The notes beneath the pieces are model-generated. The model was not told the DNA's origin, made no database searches, and was given only the letters and a program-made list of their open reading frames with translations. A stretch of 64,000 nt of DNA, from the NCBI RefSeq assembly GCF_032268605.1, contig NZ_CP130318.1:811501-875500 (forward strand), read 5' to 3'. Every line of letters starts with the position of its first letter. Within the stretch, counting starts at the first letter, position 1. Source of the stretch: Paenibacillus aurantius (GTDB taxonomy: Bacteria > Bacillota > Bacilli > Paenibacillales > NBRC-103111). This document shows positions 16,372 through 25,663 of this stretch, in pieces. The translations under genes and the position numbers were made by a program.

Positions 16372-18624
16372 ATGAAGGTTCGATTGGGAATCGATAAATG
16401 GGTGGCAGGGCCCGTTGCCAGATGGGTTACCTTGTTGATTTGGTTAGCCGCCGCAGGGCTGTTAAGCATGCTGGCCCCGTCTCTTAGCAAGGAAGTCGTG
16501 AATAATGCACCCCCACTGCCAGATGATAAGCCATCCGTACAAGCACGGGAATTGGCGATGAAGGAATATCCGAATGCGGAAGATGCTCTTGCCCTGTTCG
16601 TGTGGCGCCGCCAAGGGGGATTAACCGATACCGACCTGCAGCGCATCCAGCAATTTACCGAAAGATTATCGGCACATCCCGTACCGTATCAGACCACCAT
16701 ACCGCCTTTGCATCAAATGCCCCTCCAGGTTATGAAAACGAAGCTGTCGGAGGACGGCAGCACCATCGTCTCGCCGGTATTCTTCCGTAAAAGCGCGCAG
16801 TCGAATGAGTGGAAGGAAGGCGTAGACCGTGCGAAAGAAGAAGCGGCCGGCCTATTCGGTTCCGATCCGTTTGCGGTTGCTGTCGATTCCCCGGCCGATT
16901 TGAGCGCGAGGGTTACCGGTCAGGTCGGCATCCAGATTGACGCAGCCGGAGTATTCGGACAGGCCGATAAAACCTTGCTCTTCGGTACCGTGCTTCTAGT
17001 GCTCGTGATGCTGCTGCTGATTTACCGTTCGCCGATTCTGGCCATGACCCCGCTGGTCGCCGTGGGGATCGCTTACTTCGTCATCAGTCCGATTTTGGGC
17101 TGGATGGTGCACAGCGGCATGATAACGGTGGAAAAGCAAGGAACCAATATCATGACCGTCTTATTGTTCGGTGCCGGAACGGATTATTGCTTGTTCCTCA
17201 TTTACCGGTTCCGCCAACTGCTCCAGACCGAACCGGATAAGGGCAAGGCACTTCGCGGCGCCATTACCGGATCGTCAGGCGCGATCGCGATGAGCAGTTT
17301 AACCGTCATTCTCTCGCTTCTAACGTTTCTCGCGGCGGAGTACGGTTCGTTCCGGCTGCTCGCCGCACCGTTCGGGATTTCCATCTTCATTATGAGTCTG
17401 GCCAGCTTGACGCTTGTCCCTGCTTTGCTCGCCATTATGGGGCGCGCTTCTTTCTGGCCGTTCATTCCGAGGACGCCCGGCATGCTGGCCGAACGAGCCA
17501 AGCGTAAGGGACGTTCGGCCCCGGCTTCTAACAAGCCCTCGCGTGATTTTGCCGGTTCCCTTGTCGTCCGCCGGCCTTGGCTCATTGTCGTCTTGACCTG
17601 CACCGTACTTAGCGGTTTTGCCGTATTCGCGACTCAGGTGAAGTTCACGTTCGATAAGCTGGCCATGTTCCCGAAGACGATGGCCTCCATAGAAGGCTTC
17701 TCCGTCATCGGCGAGCAGTTCTCACCCGGCCAACTCGCTCCCGCTAAAGTGATCGTGGATACCGGCGGCCAAGATCGGGACGTTGCCCAAACTTTGGCCT
17801 CGCTTCCTTATGTGGCACAAGTATCCGCGCCGCTGGCCGGGCGGACGAACCCGCAGCTAGTGTCGTATGACGTATCCCTTAACCTAAACCCTTATTCGAT
17901 GGAGGCGATGAATCTCATTCCGGAGGTTCGCCAAACGGTCGAAGGCGCGTTGAGTCAGTCAGGCGACACGAATGCGGCGAAGCATGTATGGATTTCCGGA
18001 GAGACAGCGGAGCAATATGACACGAAAGTAACAAACGAGCGGGACATGCGCATCATTTTGCCGATGATCCTTATCATGATCGCCGCTCTCCTGGTCGTGT
18101 ATCTGCGTTCTTTGGTCGCCGCGGCTTATCTTATTTTAACGGTATTGCTCTCGTATTTGTCGGCTTTGGGATTAGGGTGGCTCGTCTTGCATAACCTCAT
18201 GGGCATGGACGTCATTCAAGGCACGATCCCGCTTTATTCGTTTGTCTTTTTGATCGCGCTGGGCGAGGATTATAACATTTTCGTGATCTCTTCCATATGG
18301 CAGAAGAGCAAGCATATGCCATTGAAGCAAGCGGTCTTGGAAGGCGTAAAGGAGACGGGCTCCGTCATTACCTCGGCAGGCCTCATTCTTGCGGGGACGT
18401 TCGCTGTTCTGATCACGATGCCGGTCCAGTTAATGCTGCAAATGGGTGTCATTACCGCGCTCGGGATTCTGATCGATACGTTCATTGTCCGGCCATTCCT
18501 CGTACCGGCCATCACGCTGCTCCTGGGCAGATGGGCTTTCTGGCCCGGCCGCCGCAACGCCGTGGCGGACACGGATTTACCCTCTGGGGAAAAGCCGGTG
18601 GATCCGTTATTCACGGGCGGTTGA
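16372..18624 (+). CDS. MMPL/RND family transporter (YdfJ-like)
   Basis: A 750-residue protein with the tandem RND plan: TM1, an extracytoplasmic domain (about 40-200), five TMs including the conserved GAGTDYCLFLIYRFRQLL, then a second half with an extracytoplasmic domain (about 415-560) and another TM set with ALGEDYNIFVISSIW. Such proteins export lipids, siderophores or drugs using the proton motive force; both intramembrane GxGxDY/GEDY acidic motifs are present. AAGGAGAG is placed well before the ATG. The ligand is unknown. Confidence 0.92.
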   Translation: MKVRLGIDKWVAGPVARWVTLLIWLAAAGLLSMLAPSLSKEVVNNAPPLPDDKPSVQARELAMKEYPNAEDALALFVWRRQGGLTDTDLQRIQQFTERLSAHPVPYQTTIPPLHQMPLQVMKTKLSEDGSTIVSPVFFRKSAQSNEWKEGVDRAKEEAAGLFGSDPFAVAVDSPADLSARVTGQVGIQIDAAGVFGQADKTLLFGTVLLVLVMLLLIYRSPILAMTPLVAVGIAYFVISPILGWMVHSGMITVEKQGTNIMTVLLFGAGTDYCLFLIYRFRQLLQTEPDKGKALRGAITGSSGAIAMSSLTVILSLLTFLAAEYGSFRLLAAPFGISIFIMSLASLTLVPALLAIMGRASFWPFIPRTPGMLAERAKRKGRSAPASNKPSRDFAGSLVVRRPWLIVVLTCTVLSGFAVFATQVKFTFDKLAMFPKTMASIEGFSVIGEQFSPGQLAPAKVIVDTGGQDRDVAQTLASLPYVAQVSAPLAGRTNPQLVSYDVSLNLNPYSMEAMNLIPEVRQTVEGALSQSGDTNAAKHVWISGETAEQYDTKVTNERDMRIILPMILIMIAALLVVYLRSLVAAAYLILTVLLSYLSALGLGWLVLHNLMGMDVIQGTIPLYSFVFLIALGEDYNIFVISSIWQKSKHMPLKQAVLEGVKETGSVITSAGLILAGTFAVLITMPVQLMLQMGVITALGILIDTFIVRPFLVPAITLLLGRWAFWPGRRNAVADTDLPSGEKPVDPLFTGG

Positions 18625-18639
18625 AAGTTTACCCCCGCC

Positions 18640-18677
18640 AAGCCGTCTTTCCCATAGGGGAAGAGCGGCTTTTTCAT
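18640..18677 (+). terminator. Terminator of MMPL gene
   Basis: AAGCCG and CTT.CCC (18640-18653) pair with GGGGAAG and CGGCTT (18657-18671), followed by TTTC. Confidence 0.8.
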
Positions 18678-18783
18678 CTTATTCTCACACGGTCCCCATG
18701 TAAAAATATAGAAATCAAGCTTCCCCTGGTTTATGATAGACATGTTGCCTAACGGCCAATCTTTTAAGGCGGGGGAGTCCGGC

Positions 18784-20412
18784 TTGATTCTTTTCGATTA
18801 CATGGTGAATCTCTCCATTTTCTCACTCTTGGTCAGTACTCCATTGGTCATTCGTTCGTTCTGGAACCATCGGTCCCTGAAGCAGCTGCGCGTGTGGACG
18901 GGCATTTATGCGGGGCTCGTCTCCATCATTCTCGTGGTCATGGCGGTCAAGCAGCAGGGGTATGCGTATGACATCCGCTATGCCCCGATTATTCTCATGT
19001 TCGCCTATTTGGGCCCTGTGCCGGGGCTGATCACGGGCGCATTCTCCCTGCTCACCCGATTGCTCTCGGGAGGGCATTGGGCGCCGGCTATCATTGGGTG
19101 GACCTTCATTATGCTGGTCTTCTCCGGCCTGCACCTTGGGACCTCTCGTCTCTCTCCATTTAAGAAACTCGCGGCGTTCTCTGGAGCCTATATTGTGGCT
19201 TACCTGTGCACAGTCTTTACGTTTCGTATTCTCATCGACGAGCCGCTCTTTCACGTCCAGTACCTGGTCTTCGTGATGCTTGGCGTTCTCCTGGGCGGCC
19301 TGCTGATCGAATCCTATGAGCGGCTTCGCCGGATCATAGAAGAGAAGAAGGTCATGGAGAAATCGCTGGAGGCGAGCGAAGCCCAATACCGGCTGATCGC
19401 CGAGAATACGTCTGACCTCATTCTGGTGCTCGACCGTGACCAGTCCGTCAGCTATTTCTCGCCTTCCCACGGGCACGTGCTGGGGTATCCCAGCTTGGAG
19501 GGGGTAGGAGGGGAGGCAAGCGGGCTGGTGCATCCGGACGATCGCGGGATGTTCCATGATATGATCCGAAGGCTGTTCGAGCAGGAGGATGCCCACACGA
19601 TGGAGATCCGGCTCCGGCATGTGGAGGGGCGTTGGATCGATTTTGAATCCCGCTGCCGGTCGGTTAGGGGAGAGGGCGGCCGGATCGAACATATCGTCAT
19701 CATCGGCCGGGACATCTCCGAGCGCAAGAAGGCGGAGGAATTCCTTCTGCAATCCGAGAAGCTGTCCGTCGTGGGGCAGCTGGCCGCGGGAGTGGCCCAT
19801 GAAATCCGCAATCCCTTGACGACCATCAAAGGGTTCCTGCAGGTGTACAAGCGGGAGGATCAACGGATCCAGCATGCGGACCTGCTCCTGAGCGAGCTCG
19901 AGAGGATCGAGATTATTACCGGGGAGCTGCTTTCGATGGCAAAGCCCCAAGCTGCGCAGCTGACCAGCACGGATATCCGGGAGCTGATCGAGTACACGAT
20001 CGAGTTTCTGTCTCCCCAGGCACTTATGAACCGGATTGAATTTATCCGGGAGTATAAGGACGCCGCTTATCCCATCCTCTGCGAGAAAAACCAGTTAAAG
20101 CAGGTGTTTCTCAATCTCCTGAAGAACGCGATAGAAGCCATGCCTGCCGGCGGCGAGATCCGCATCACCCTGCGCCGAACCTCGGAGGAAGAGTGCACGG
20201 TTTCGGTGGAAGACCAGGGCTGCGGGATCCCCGAGGAGCTGCTGCCGCGGCTGGGCCAGCCTTTCTATAGCTTGAAGGAAAAAGGAACCGGCCTCGGCCT
20301 CATGATCTGCCATCGGATCATCAAGCAGCACAAGGGGACTATTACGTATACCAGTAAGGTGAAGGAAGGAACGCGGGTGGAAATCCGGCTTCCTCTGGAT
20401 ATCATGTTTTGA
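18784..20412 (+). CDS. Orphan sporulation-type sensor histidine kinase (KinB-like)
   Basis: The frame opens at ATG 18733, but GGGGGAG (18771-18777) points to TTG 18784, giving 542 residues. Layout: about six TM segments of the 5TM/LYT type (about 8-200, with APIILMFAYLGPVPGLITGAF), a PAS domain (about 220-320), HisKA with phospho-acceptor His339 (VAHEIRNPLTTIKGF), then HATPase_c with N box (NLLKNAIEAM), G1 (DQGCGIPEE) and G2 (GTGLGLMICHRI). No response regulator is adjacent, as for the KinA-E kinases that feed Spo0F/Spo0A, and the H-box form is typical of that group. Phosphorelay role is inference. Confidence 0.85.
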   Translation: MILFDYMVNLSIFSLLVSTPLVIRSFWNHRSLKQLRVWTGIYAGLVSIILVVMAVKQQGYAYDIRYAPIILMFAYLGPVPGLITGAFSLLTRLLSGGHWAPAIIGWTFIMLVFSGLHLGTSRLSPFKKLAAFSGAYIVAYLCTVFTFRILIDEPLFHVQYLVFVMLGVLLGGLLIESYERLRRIIEEKKVMEKSLEASEAQYRLIAENTSDLILVLDRDQSVSYFSPSHGHVLGYPSLEGVGGEASGLVHPDDRGMFHDMIRRLFEQEDAHTMEIRLRHVEGRWIDFESRCRSVRGEGGRIEHIVIIGRDISERKKAEEFLLQSEKLSVVGQLAAGVAHEIRNPLTTIKGFLQVYKREDQRIQHADLLLSELERIEIITGELLSMAKPQAAQLTSTDIRELIEYTIEFLSPQALMNRIEFIREYKDAAYPILCEKNQLKQVFLNLLKNAIEAMPAGGEIRITLRRTSEEECTVSVEDQGCGIPEELLPRLGQPFYSLKEKGTGLGLMICHRIIKQHKGTITYTSKVKEGTRVEIRLPLDIMF

Positions 20413-20447
20413 ATCTTTTAAAATCGTTCGAACCAGGAGCCAGTGGA

Positions 20448-21248
20448 ATGCGAAGGAGAGGCAAATTAATATTGGTGGAAGGCTTGTGCGGTACGGGGAA
20501 ATCCACCCTAGCGGAACGCTTGCATCACCGCCTGATACAGCAAGGCATCTCGTCCCGATTCTATGATGAAGGAGCCAAGGGGCATCCGGCGAGCTTAAAT
20601 GGGCATGCTTTCTTTCGAGAGGAGGAGTATGCAAAGCTTTTGAAGCGATTTCCGGATGCAGCCCAAGAAATCCGCCAACGGGCCGTAGAAGACGGCAGCT
20701 ATTATCTGATTCCTTACCGTGAGGTCGGGGCATTTCGGGAGCGGGAGGCGCTCTATGCCGAGCTGAATTCACACGAGCTATGCTGGACGGATTCGCCGCC
20801 CGCCTCTCTTCCCGAATTCACCTCCTTAATACAGCGGCAATGGGCGCGCTTTGCTGAGCTTGCCAGCCGCTCCGAAGAGGTCTATGTGCTGGAAGCGGTG
20901 CTTTTTCAGCATCAGATTCATGATATGCTTGGCCACTATCAGGCGAGTGATCGCCTTATAAAGGAGCATATCCGGGGAATCGCCGATCGGATTGCCGCTC
21001 TGAACCCTGTTTTGCTATATTTGACTCATCCCAGTGTGAGGGAGCAGCAGATTTGGATTTCCTCCATCCGGTCCAGGCCCCGTTTCGCCACGGAATCCAA
21101 CATCCGGTTTATGGAGAACCGCAAGCGGATCGAACTAAGCCTGCTGGATAAGCTGCCGTTCCCAGCCTATATCATAGAGAACCCTTCCCTGGACTGGGAT
21201 GATGTGATGAATCAAATGGTAAGGACGGTTGATCAAGCGTATAAGTAA
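20448..21248 (+). CDS. P-loop nucleotide kinase-like protein
   Basis: ATG 20448 has AGGAG 8 bp upstream and is preferred over the frame start at 20409. The 266 residues begin with a Walker A motif (LVEGLCGTGKST, about 8-19) of the thymidylate/shikimate-kinase-like fold, followed by helices. The EAVLFQHQIHD segment could carry the Walker B/DE-type acidic residue. The rest matches nothing specific. Such proteins are usually annotated as 'hypothetical P-loop NTPase'. It begins 35 bp after the kinase gene and is probably in the same transcript. Confidence 0.65.
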   Translation: MRRRGKLILVEGLCGTGKSTLAERLHHRLIQQGISSRFYDEGAKGHPASLNGHAFFREEEYAKLLKRFPDAAQEIRQRAVEDGSYYLIPYREVGAFREREALYAELNSHELCWTDSPPASLPEFTSLIQRQWARFAELASRSEEVYVLEAVLFQHQIHDMLGHYQASDRLIKEHIRGIADRIAALNPVLLYLTHPSVREQQIWISSIRSRPRFATESNIRFMENRKRIELSLLDKLPFPAYIIENPSLDWDDVMNQMVRTVDQAYK

Positions 21249-21312
21249 TGGCCAAAAACGTATCCTCGCTATCTGCCCAGGAATCACCACCGCAACCACC
21301 ATCTACTTTGAC

Positions 21313-21350
21313 AGAATCAGGAGTCTTTTCCTGATTCTTTTCGTTTTTTC
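21313..21350 (+). terminator. Terminator after P-loop kinase gene
   Basis: AGAATCAGGA (21313-21322) pairs with TCCTGATTCT (21329-21338), then TTTCGTTTTTT. Confidence 0.85.
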
Positions 21351-21413
21351 TGGGTAATTTACCAAGTAATCACGAGATGGGGAATGACTTAAAAAGAAGA
21401 GGGGACTTGCACG

Positions 21414-22169
21414 ATGAGAAGAATGGTAGGCGTTACACTGGCAGCGTTGGCTTTGTTAACGACGGCGGCGTGCGGCAGCAACGCCAAGGAATTGCCGAAG
21501 GAGGAAGCCGTGGCCGCGATGGCCGAGAAGGCAGACAAAGCAGCCAATTACCAGGTGAAGCTCCGTCTAACCGCACAGGTAAAGAGCGGGAGCCTCGTAC
21601 AGTCCGAAGAAACGGTAGAGGGAGCGGTCGAATACATCGCCAAGGAAGATCCCGACCTTCACTCCTCCTACGTCACCACGAATAAGGGAAGCGGCAAGCA
21701 GGGGAAAACGGAGCTCTACAAGCAAGGGAAGCTGATTCTTTCCAATGAGAACGAACAGGGCTGGAAGGATGTTTCCGCCCGGCTGCAAAAGGAAGAGCTG
21801 CTGAAAGCCACCCATGCGGATCTCGTCGAAGCGCTGAGGAAAATCGAGTCGGAGCTGTCCGTCGAACCACGGGAAGAGGGATACTCCCTGTCCTATTCAG
21901 GGGAGAGCGGCAATGTTTATGAGGCCTTTAAGAAGCCTTTTACCATAAACTTCAAGGGCGTAGACCAGAGCCAGGTTCACTCCGACCTGAAAACAATAGT
22001 GGACAAGGAAACCCTGTTTATCCGGGAGCTTCACTATGAAGCCACGGCTAACAATGCGGCGCAGACTGTCACCCTCCGGGTGGACCTGAGTTACGACCAG
22101 TTCAATAAAATCAACGAAGTGAGCATTCCCCAAGAGATCCGGGAAGCCGCATCCCAGCCGTCGAAATAG
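21414..22169 (+). CDS. Secreted lipoprotein, DUF6612/LolA-like
   Basis: A 251-residue lipoprotein with signal peptide MRRMVGVTLAALALLTTAAC (Cys20 lipidated), then a helix (PKEEAVAAMAEKADKAANYQV) and a beta-rich body with alternating polar and hydrophobic residues, like the half-barrel DUF6612/LolA-type lipoproteins of Paenibacillus (SLVQSEETVEGAVEYIAKED; TVTLRVDLSYDQFN). The function of this group is unknown; binding of a lipidic ligand is a fold-based guess. GAGGGGA precedes the ATG. Monocistronic or leader of the aldo/keto reductase transcript 59 bp downstream. Confidence 0.7.
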   Translation: MRRMVGVTLAALALLTTAACGSNAKELPKEEAVAAMAEKADKAANYQVKLRLTAQVKSGSLVQSEETVEGAVEYIAKEDPDLHSSYVTTNKGSGKQGKTELYKQGKLILSNENEQGWKDVSARLQKEELLKATHADLVEALRKIESELSVEPREEGYSLSYSGESGNVYEAFKKPFTINFKGVDQSQVHSDLKTIVDKETLFIRELHYEATANNAAQTVTLRVDLSYDQFNKINEVSIPQEIREAASQPSK

Positions 22170-22228
22170 CCGGGTTAGAGACAAGGCTCGGACTATCTCG
22201 GGCATTATACGGAGAAGGAGTGGAGAAC

Positions 22229-23128
22229 ATGGCGACCATCGGTCAAGACGAGAGGGACCGCATCCGGAAAAGCTTGAACGAAAGCCGGGTAGAGCTTCCG
22301 GACGGGACGCGGGTGCCGAGACTCGGGCAGGGGACCTGGAATATGGGAGATAACCCTGCGGCGGCTCAGGAGGAAATCCGCACGCTCCGGCTCGGGGTCG
22401 AGCTCGGCATGAACCTAATCGATACGGCGGAGATGTACGGAGAAGGACTCTCCGAGTCCCTGGTCGGCGAAGCGATCGAAGGGATCCGGGACGAGGTGTT
22501 CCTCGTGTCCAAGGTGTACCCCCATAACGCAGGACGGGGCCGGATCGCCCGCAGCTGCGAGGACAGCTTAAGGAGGCTGAAGACCGACCGGCTGGATCTG
22601 TATCTGCTTCACTGGCGGGGGAGCGTGCCCCTCGGTGAGACGATCGAAGGCATGGAGAAGCTGGTGAAGGAGGGCAAAATCCTGCGGTGGGGTGTCTCCA
22701 ACCTCGATCAGGCGGACATGGAGGAGCTGCTCGGCTTGCCGGGCGGGACCCGCTGCGCGACCGATCAGGTGCTCTACCATCTCGGCTCCCGGGGCATCGA
22801 GTATGACCTGCTGCCTTGGATGAGGGAGCATCGGCTTCCGGCCATGGCCTACAGCCCCTTGGCACAGGCGGGCTCTCTTCGAAAAGGTCTCGTGACGCAC
22901 CCTGCCGTCCGGGAGATCGCCGATCGGCACGGGGTCTCTCCGTTCTCCGTCATGCTCGCCTGGTGCATCCGCGGCGGGGACGTGATCGCCATTCCGAAGG
23001 CTTCGACGGAGCGGCATGTTCTCGAGAATGCCCGTGCGGCGGCCCTCTCGTTAACGGAGGAGGAGCAGAGGAAGCTCGATGAGGCGTTTCCCCCGCCCAC
23101 ACGTAAAAAGCCGCTCGATATTATCTGA
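22229..23128 (+). CDS. Aldo/keto reductase
   Basis: ATG 22229 follows GGAGAAGGAG at 8 bp; the GTG at 22220 lies in the Shine-Dalgarno and is rejected. The 299 residues show the AKR (beta/alpha)8 barrel: RLGQGTWNMGD, the tetrad Asp/Tyr in NLIDTAEMYGEG, Lys in FLVSKVYPHNA and His in YLLHWRG, and the NADPH-binding end AIPKAST. It reduces an aldehyde or ketone with NADPH; substrate unknown. Confidence 0.92.
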   Translation: MATIGQDERDRIRKSLNESRVELPDGTRVPRLGQGTWNMGDNPAAAQEEIRTLRLGVELGMNLIDTAEMYGEGLSESLVGEAIEGIRDEVFLVSKVYPHNAGRGRIARSCEDSLRRLKTDRLDLYLLHWRGSVPLGETIEGMEKLVKEGKILRWGVSNLDQADMEELLGLPGGTRCATDQVLYHLGSRGIEYDLLPWMREHRLPAMAYSPLAQAGSLRKGLVTHPAVREIADRHGVSPFSVMLAWCIRGGDVIAIPKASTERHVLENARAAALSLTEEEQRKLDEAFPPPTRKKPLDII

Positions 23129-23150
23129 CGGCTGAAGGTGGTTACCAGAG

Positions 23151-23190
23151 AAACCAAACGACATTTCCTTAGTGTCGTTTGGTTTTTTAT
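23151..23190 (+). terminator. Terminator after aldo/keto reductase gene
   Basis: AAACCAAACGACA (23151-23163) pairs with TGTCGTTTGGTTT (23173-23185), then TTTATT. It marks the edge of the GC-rich backbone; AT-rich mosaic sequence follows. Confidence 0.9.
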
Positions 23191-23208
23191 TGGGCGATTG
23201 ATATTTCT

Positions 23209-23355
23209 ATGATAACAGGTAACCATGATGAGGCAGTTTTAGCACTTCTTTATGGAGAAGAATACCCAAATAGTCATTTGCATGTAAGAAGCCATCATGA
23301 ATGGATAGCAAGTAGACTGGAAACCAGAGAGCAGATCGGGCGGCAGCTGCTCTAA
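23209..23355 (+). pseudogene. Remnant of a metallophosphoesterase gene
   Basis: The 48-codon frame from ATG 23209 begins MITGNHDEAVLALLYGEEYP and continues with SHLHVRSHHEWIASRL. GNHD is the central metal-binding motif of calcineurin-like phosphoesterases (normally around residue 60-80) and the following His-rich part matches the same family. The N-terminal DxH/GD motifs and the C-terminal GH/H motifs are both absent, so only an internal slice of about 40 codons survives. No Shine-Dalgarno. It runs straight into an intergenic repeat. Confidence 0.65.
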
Positions 23356-23395
23356 TGATAGGCCGCCGGTTTCATTAAGCTAAAGGGCAGATTAG
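23335..23395 (+). repeat. Composite intergenic repeat E1
   Basis: A hairpin (GGGCGGC at 23338-23344, GCCGCC at about 23362-23367) is followed by the conserved tail GCTAAAGGGCAG. The tail recurs at 24571 and, with small changes, at 29553 and 30160. The 5' conserved block of the family is not recognisable here. Confidence 0.55.
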
Positions 23396-23523
23396 GTTAG
23401 TTCCAATGATTAATTCACAGAAAGCAACCGATGAAATTGGCTAAATAGATTATTAAACTTCAATATGGTATTATGATTTTCGAGTTTTTGAGATCGAGCA
23501 ATCTTGTTATGTTGGAGGGAAAC

Positions 23524-23844
23524 ATGGATATCATTGAATTTCAACAATGGGTTAAGGATTATTATAAGAATCGTAACTGGTCAGACTTAGATATATTTGT
23601 CCGTATTGGATTTCTTGCTGAGGAAACTGGGGAAGTAGCTCGTGCAATTCGTGCATTAGAGATTGGTAGGGATCGTCCAGATGAGGTTGTAGGCACATTT
23701 CAAGAGAATAAATCTGAATTAACAGAAGAACTTGGAGATGTTTTAGGAAATCTCATTGTGATCGCTAATAAATATGATATATCGCTTGATGATATCCTGA
23801 TATCACATAAACAAAAGCTTCAGGCACGTTATTCAGAAAATTAA
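23524..23844 (+). CDS. MazG-like nucleotide pyrophosphohydrolase
   Basis: GGAGGGAAAC directly precedes ATG 23524; the upstream frame to 23473 is not needed. The 106 residues have the MazG metal-binding signature EETGEVARAIRALE (EExxE, about 32-45) and the second acidic motif ELTEELGDVLGNLI (about 67-80). Such all-alpha NTP pyrophosphohydrolases remove non-canonical nucleotides or lower alarmone pools. AT-rich codon use; it begins the MazG-LOG pair, with 18 bp to the next gene. Confidence 0.85.
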   Translation: MDIIEFQQWVKDYYKNRNWSDLDIFVRIGFLAEETGEVARAIRALEIGRDRPDEVVGTFQENKSELTEELGDVLGNLIVIANKYDISLDDILISHKQKLQARYSEN

Positions 23845-23862
23845 AACAAACGGAGATGGGTT

Positions 23863-24444
23863 ATGAAATCAATCGCTGTATTTTGTGGTTCTAGTGAAGG
23901 AGCTTCTTCAATTTATAAAGAAAACGCACTTAAATTAGGACAAGAGCTTGCCAAACAACAAATCACTCTAATTTACGGTGGAGCTAATGTCGGACTAATG
24001 GGGATTGTTGCTAATGCTGCGCTGGAGCATGGAGGTTCTGTTATTGGAGTACTCCCTCAATTTCTTCAAAACCGTGAGATAGCGCATACGGGCTTAACAG
24101 AGCTTATAATGGTGGATTCGATGCATGAGCGTAAGGCAAAGATGGCGGAATTGGCAGATGGGTTTATTGCTCTTCCTGGTGGACCTGGAACATTAGAAGA
24201 GTATTTTGAGATCTTTACATGGGGTCAGTTAGGATTGCATCAAAAGCCATGTGGATTGCTGAACATCAATCAATATTTTGATCCACTTGTCTCCATGTTT
24301 GATGCTATGGAACGCGACCATTTCATGCAATCGAAGTATCGTGCTATGGTCATTACAGATAATACTCCAGAGGGGATTCTGAAGCAGTTCTCGATTTATA
24401 AGGCTCCTTCAGTCAAAACATATCTCACCGAACAGCGCACTTAA
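23863..24444 (+). CDS. LOG family nucleotide 5'-monophosphate phosphoribohydrolase
   Basis: The 193-residue protein carries both LOG signatures: GGANVGLMGIVANAAL (about 45-60) and the PGGxGTxxE motif as LPGGPGTLEEYFEIF (about 104-118), with catalytic Arg/Glu expected in the second. Family members cleave the N-glycosidic bond of nucleotide monophosphates (cytokinin activation in plants; YvdD-like in Bacillus). GGAGATGG precedes the ATG. Pairing with a MazG-like hydrolase suggests joint nucleotide-pool clean-up, an inference. Confidence 0.9.
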   Translation: MKSIAVFCGSSEGASSIYKENALKLGQELAKQQITLIYGGANVGLMGIVANAALEHGGSVIGVLPQFLQNREIAHTGLTELIMVDSMHERKAKMAELADGFIALPGGPGTLEEYFEIFTWGQLGLHQKPCGLLNINQYFDPLVSMFDAMERDHFMQSKYRAMVITDNTPEGILKQFSIYKAPSVKTYLTEQRT

Positions 24445-24469
24445 TTTTTGAACGTCCATTTGAGCAGAG

Positions 24470-24494
24470 GCAGCCAAACTACGGCTGCTTTTTC
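24470..24494 (+). terminator. Terminator after LOG gene
   Basis: GCAGCC (24470-24475) and GGCTGC (24483-24488) with TTTTTC following. Confidence 0.7.
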
Positions 24495-24496
24495 AT

Positions 24497-24583
24497 TACG
24501 CTAACGGGATACGATAGTTAAATAAGGGGAGTTGGGAAGGCTGCCACGAAAATGTGTGGCAGCCTTTTAAGCTAAAGGGCAGT
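24497..24583 (+). repeat. Composite intergenic repeat E2 (complete)
   Basis: The clearest copy: 5' block TACGCTAACGGGATACGATA, spacer, a variable hairpin AAGGCTGCCAC (24537-24547) with GTGGCAGCCTT (24556-24566), then the 3' block GCTAAAGGGCAGTTTA. The hairpin arms differ from copy to copy while the end blocks are kept. Confidence 0.75.
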
Positions 24584-24768
24584 TTACTTTAATGGATTTA
24601 AATCTATACTTTTATATACATTAAGTTCTGTTGGTAATTCGGGTAAAGTCAACACTTGAGATTCTCGGAGCTTTATATATCTTTTTCTCTTTGTTAGAAT
24701 TAAACGATGTTGTCGTCAAAAGCTATGAATAAAGTTCATTAATCACATATTAAAGGGGAAATACACAT

Positions 24769-25458
24769 TTGAAAACGATCGGAATGCTTGGTGGTATGAG
24801 CTGGGAAAGTACTGCACGATATTATCAGACTGTGAATGAAGTTGTTAAGAAAGAACTAGGCGGATTACACTCAGCAAAAATCTTGATGTACAGTGTAGAT
24901 TTTGCTGAAATTGAAGAATGTCAGGTGAATGGCGACTGGGATAAGAGCGCAGCCATTTTGTCTGAAGCAGCACAAAATTTACAAAAGGGCGGAGCGGACT
25001 TCATCGTCATATGTACGAATACCATGCACAAAGTCGCTCCACAAATTCAAGCCAATATTGATATTCCCATTATTCACATCGCTGAGGCGACTGCAAGCAA
25101 ATTGCTACAGCATAAAGTTCAAAAGGTTGCGCTGCTAGGTACTAAATACACCATGACGCAAGACTTCTATAAAAAGAAACTGATTGATTCAGGGATTGAA
25201 GTACTGATTCCGAATGAGCAGGAAATTGAAGTGGTCAACGACATTATTTATCATGAGCTGTGTCTAGGCATAGCTTCTGAACTGTCCAAGAAAAAGTATC
25301 TTGATGTCATGGAACGACTTGCCTCACAAGGAGCCCAAGGTGTAATTTTGGGATGTACTGAAATAGGATTACTTATACAGCAAGAAGACACTTCTTTACC
25401 AGTCTTTGATACGACACAGATTCATGCAGAAAAAGCAGCCAGGATAGCAATATTTTAG
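24769..25458 (+). CDS. Aspartate/glutamate racemase family protein
   Basis: A TTG start at 24769 follows AAAGGGGAAA. The 229 residues begin MKTIGMLGGMSWESTARYY, typical of the YgeA/aspartate racemase branch. The two catalytic cysteines are in CTNTMH (about Cys83) and GCTEI (about Cys194), on the two domain faces. It is PLP-independent and expected to racemise Asp, Glu or a related amino acid, or to act as an isomerase. AT-rich; flanked by composite repeats on both sides, as if inserted as a single-gene unit. Confidence 0.9.
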   Translation: MKTIGMLGGMSWESTARYYQTVNEVVKKELGGLHSAKILMYSVDFAEIEECQVNGDWDKSAAILSEAAQNLQKGGADFIVICTNTMHKVAPQIQANIDIPIIHIAEATASKLLQHKVQKVALLGTKYTMTQDFYKKKLIDSGIEVLIPNEQEIEVVNDIIYHELCLGIASELSKKKYLDVMERLASQGAQGVILGCTEIGLLIQQEDTSLPVFDTTQIHAEKAARIAIF

Positions 25459-25517
25459 TTATTTTTGATTAGCCCGTGGGTATTTTTTGTTTCGAACAAG
25501 CTGCATCTGTAATGTGA

Positions 25518-25547
25518 ATTGAACTAACGGATACGATAGCTCAAAAT
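25518..25547 (+). repeat. Composite intergenic repeat E3 (5' block)
   Basis: Begins ATTGAACTAACGGATACGAT and ends in AGCTCAAAAT; its ends are inverted (TTGAACT / AGcTCAA). A GC-rich hairpin-like stretch follows (25551-25590), but the 3' block GCTAAMGGGCAG is not found. Confidence 0.7.
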
Positions 25548-25663
25548 ACACAACAGCAGCCGAACAGGGGCGCCGTTGCCGGCCGCCACACCAAATATTT
25601 CCTTTGCTTAAGCGCGGATCGAAGAGTATAATCCGTTCAGACATTGGAGCGAGAAGCGGGGAA

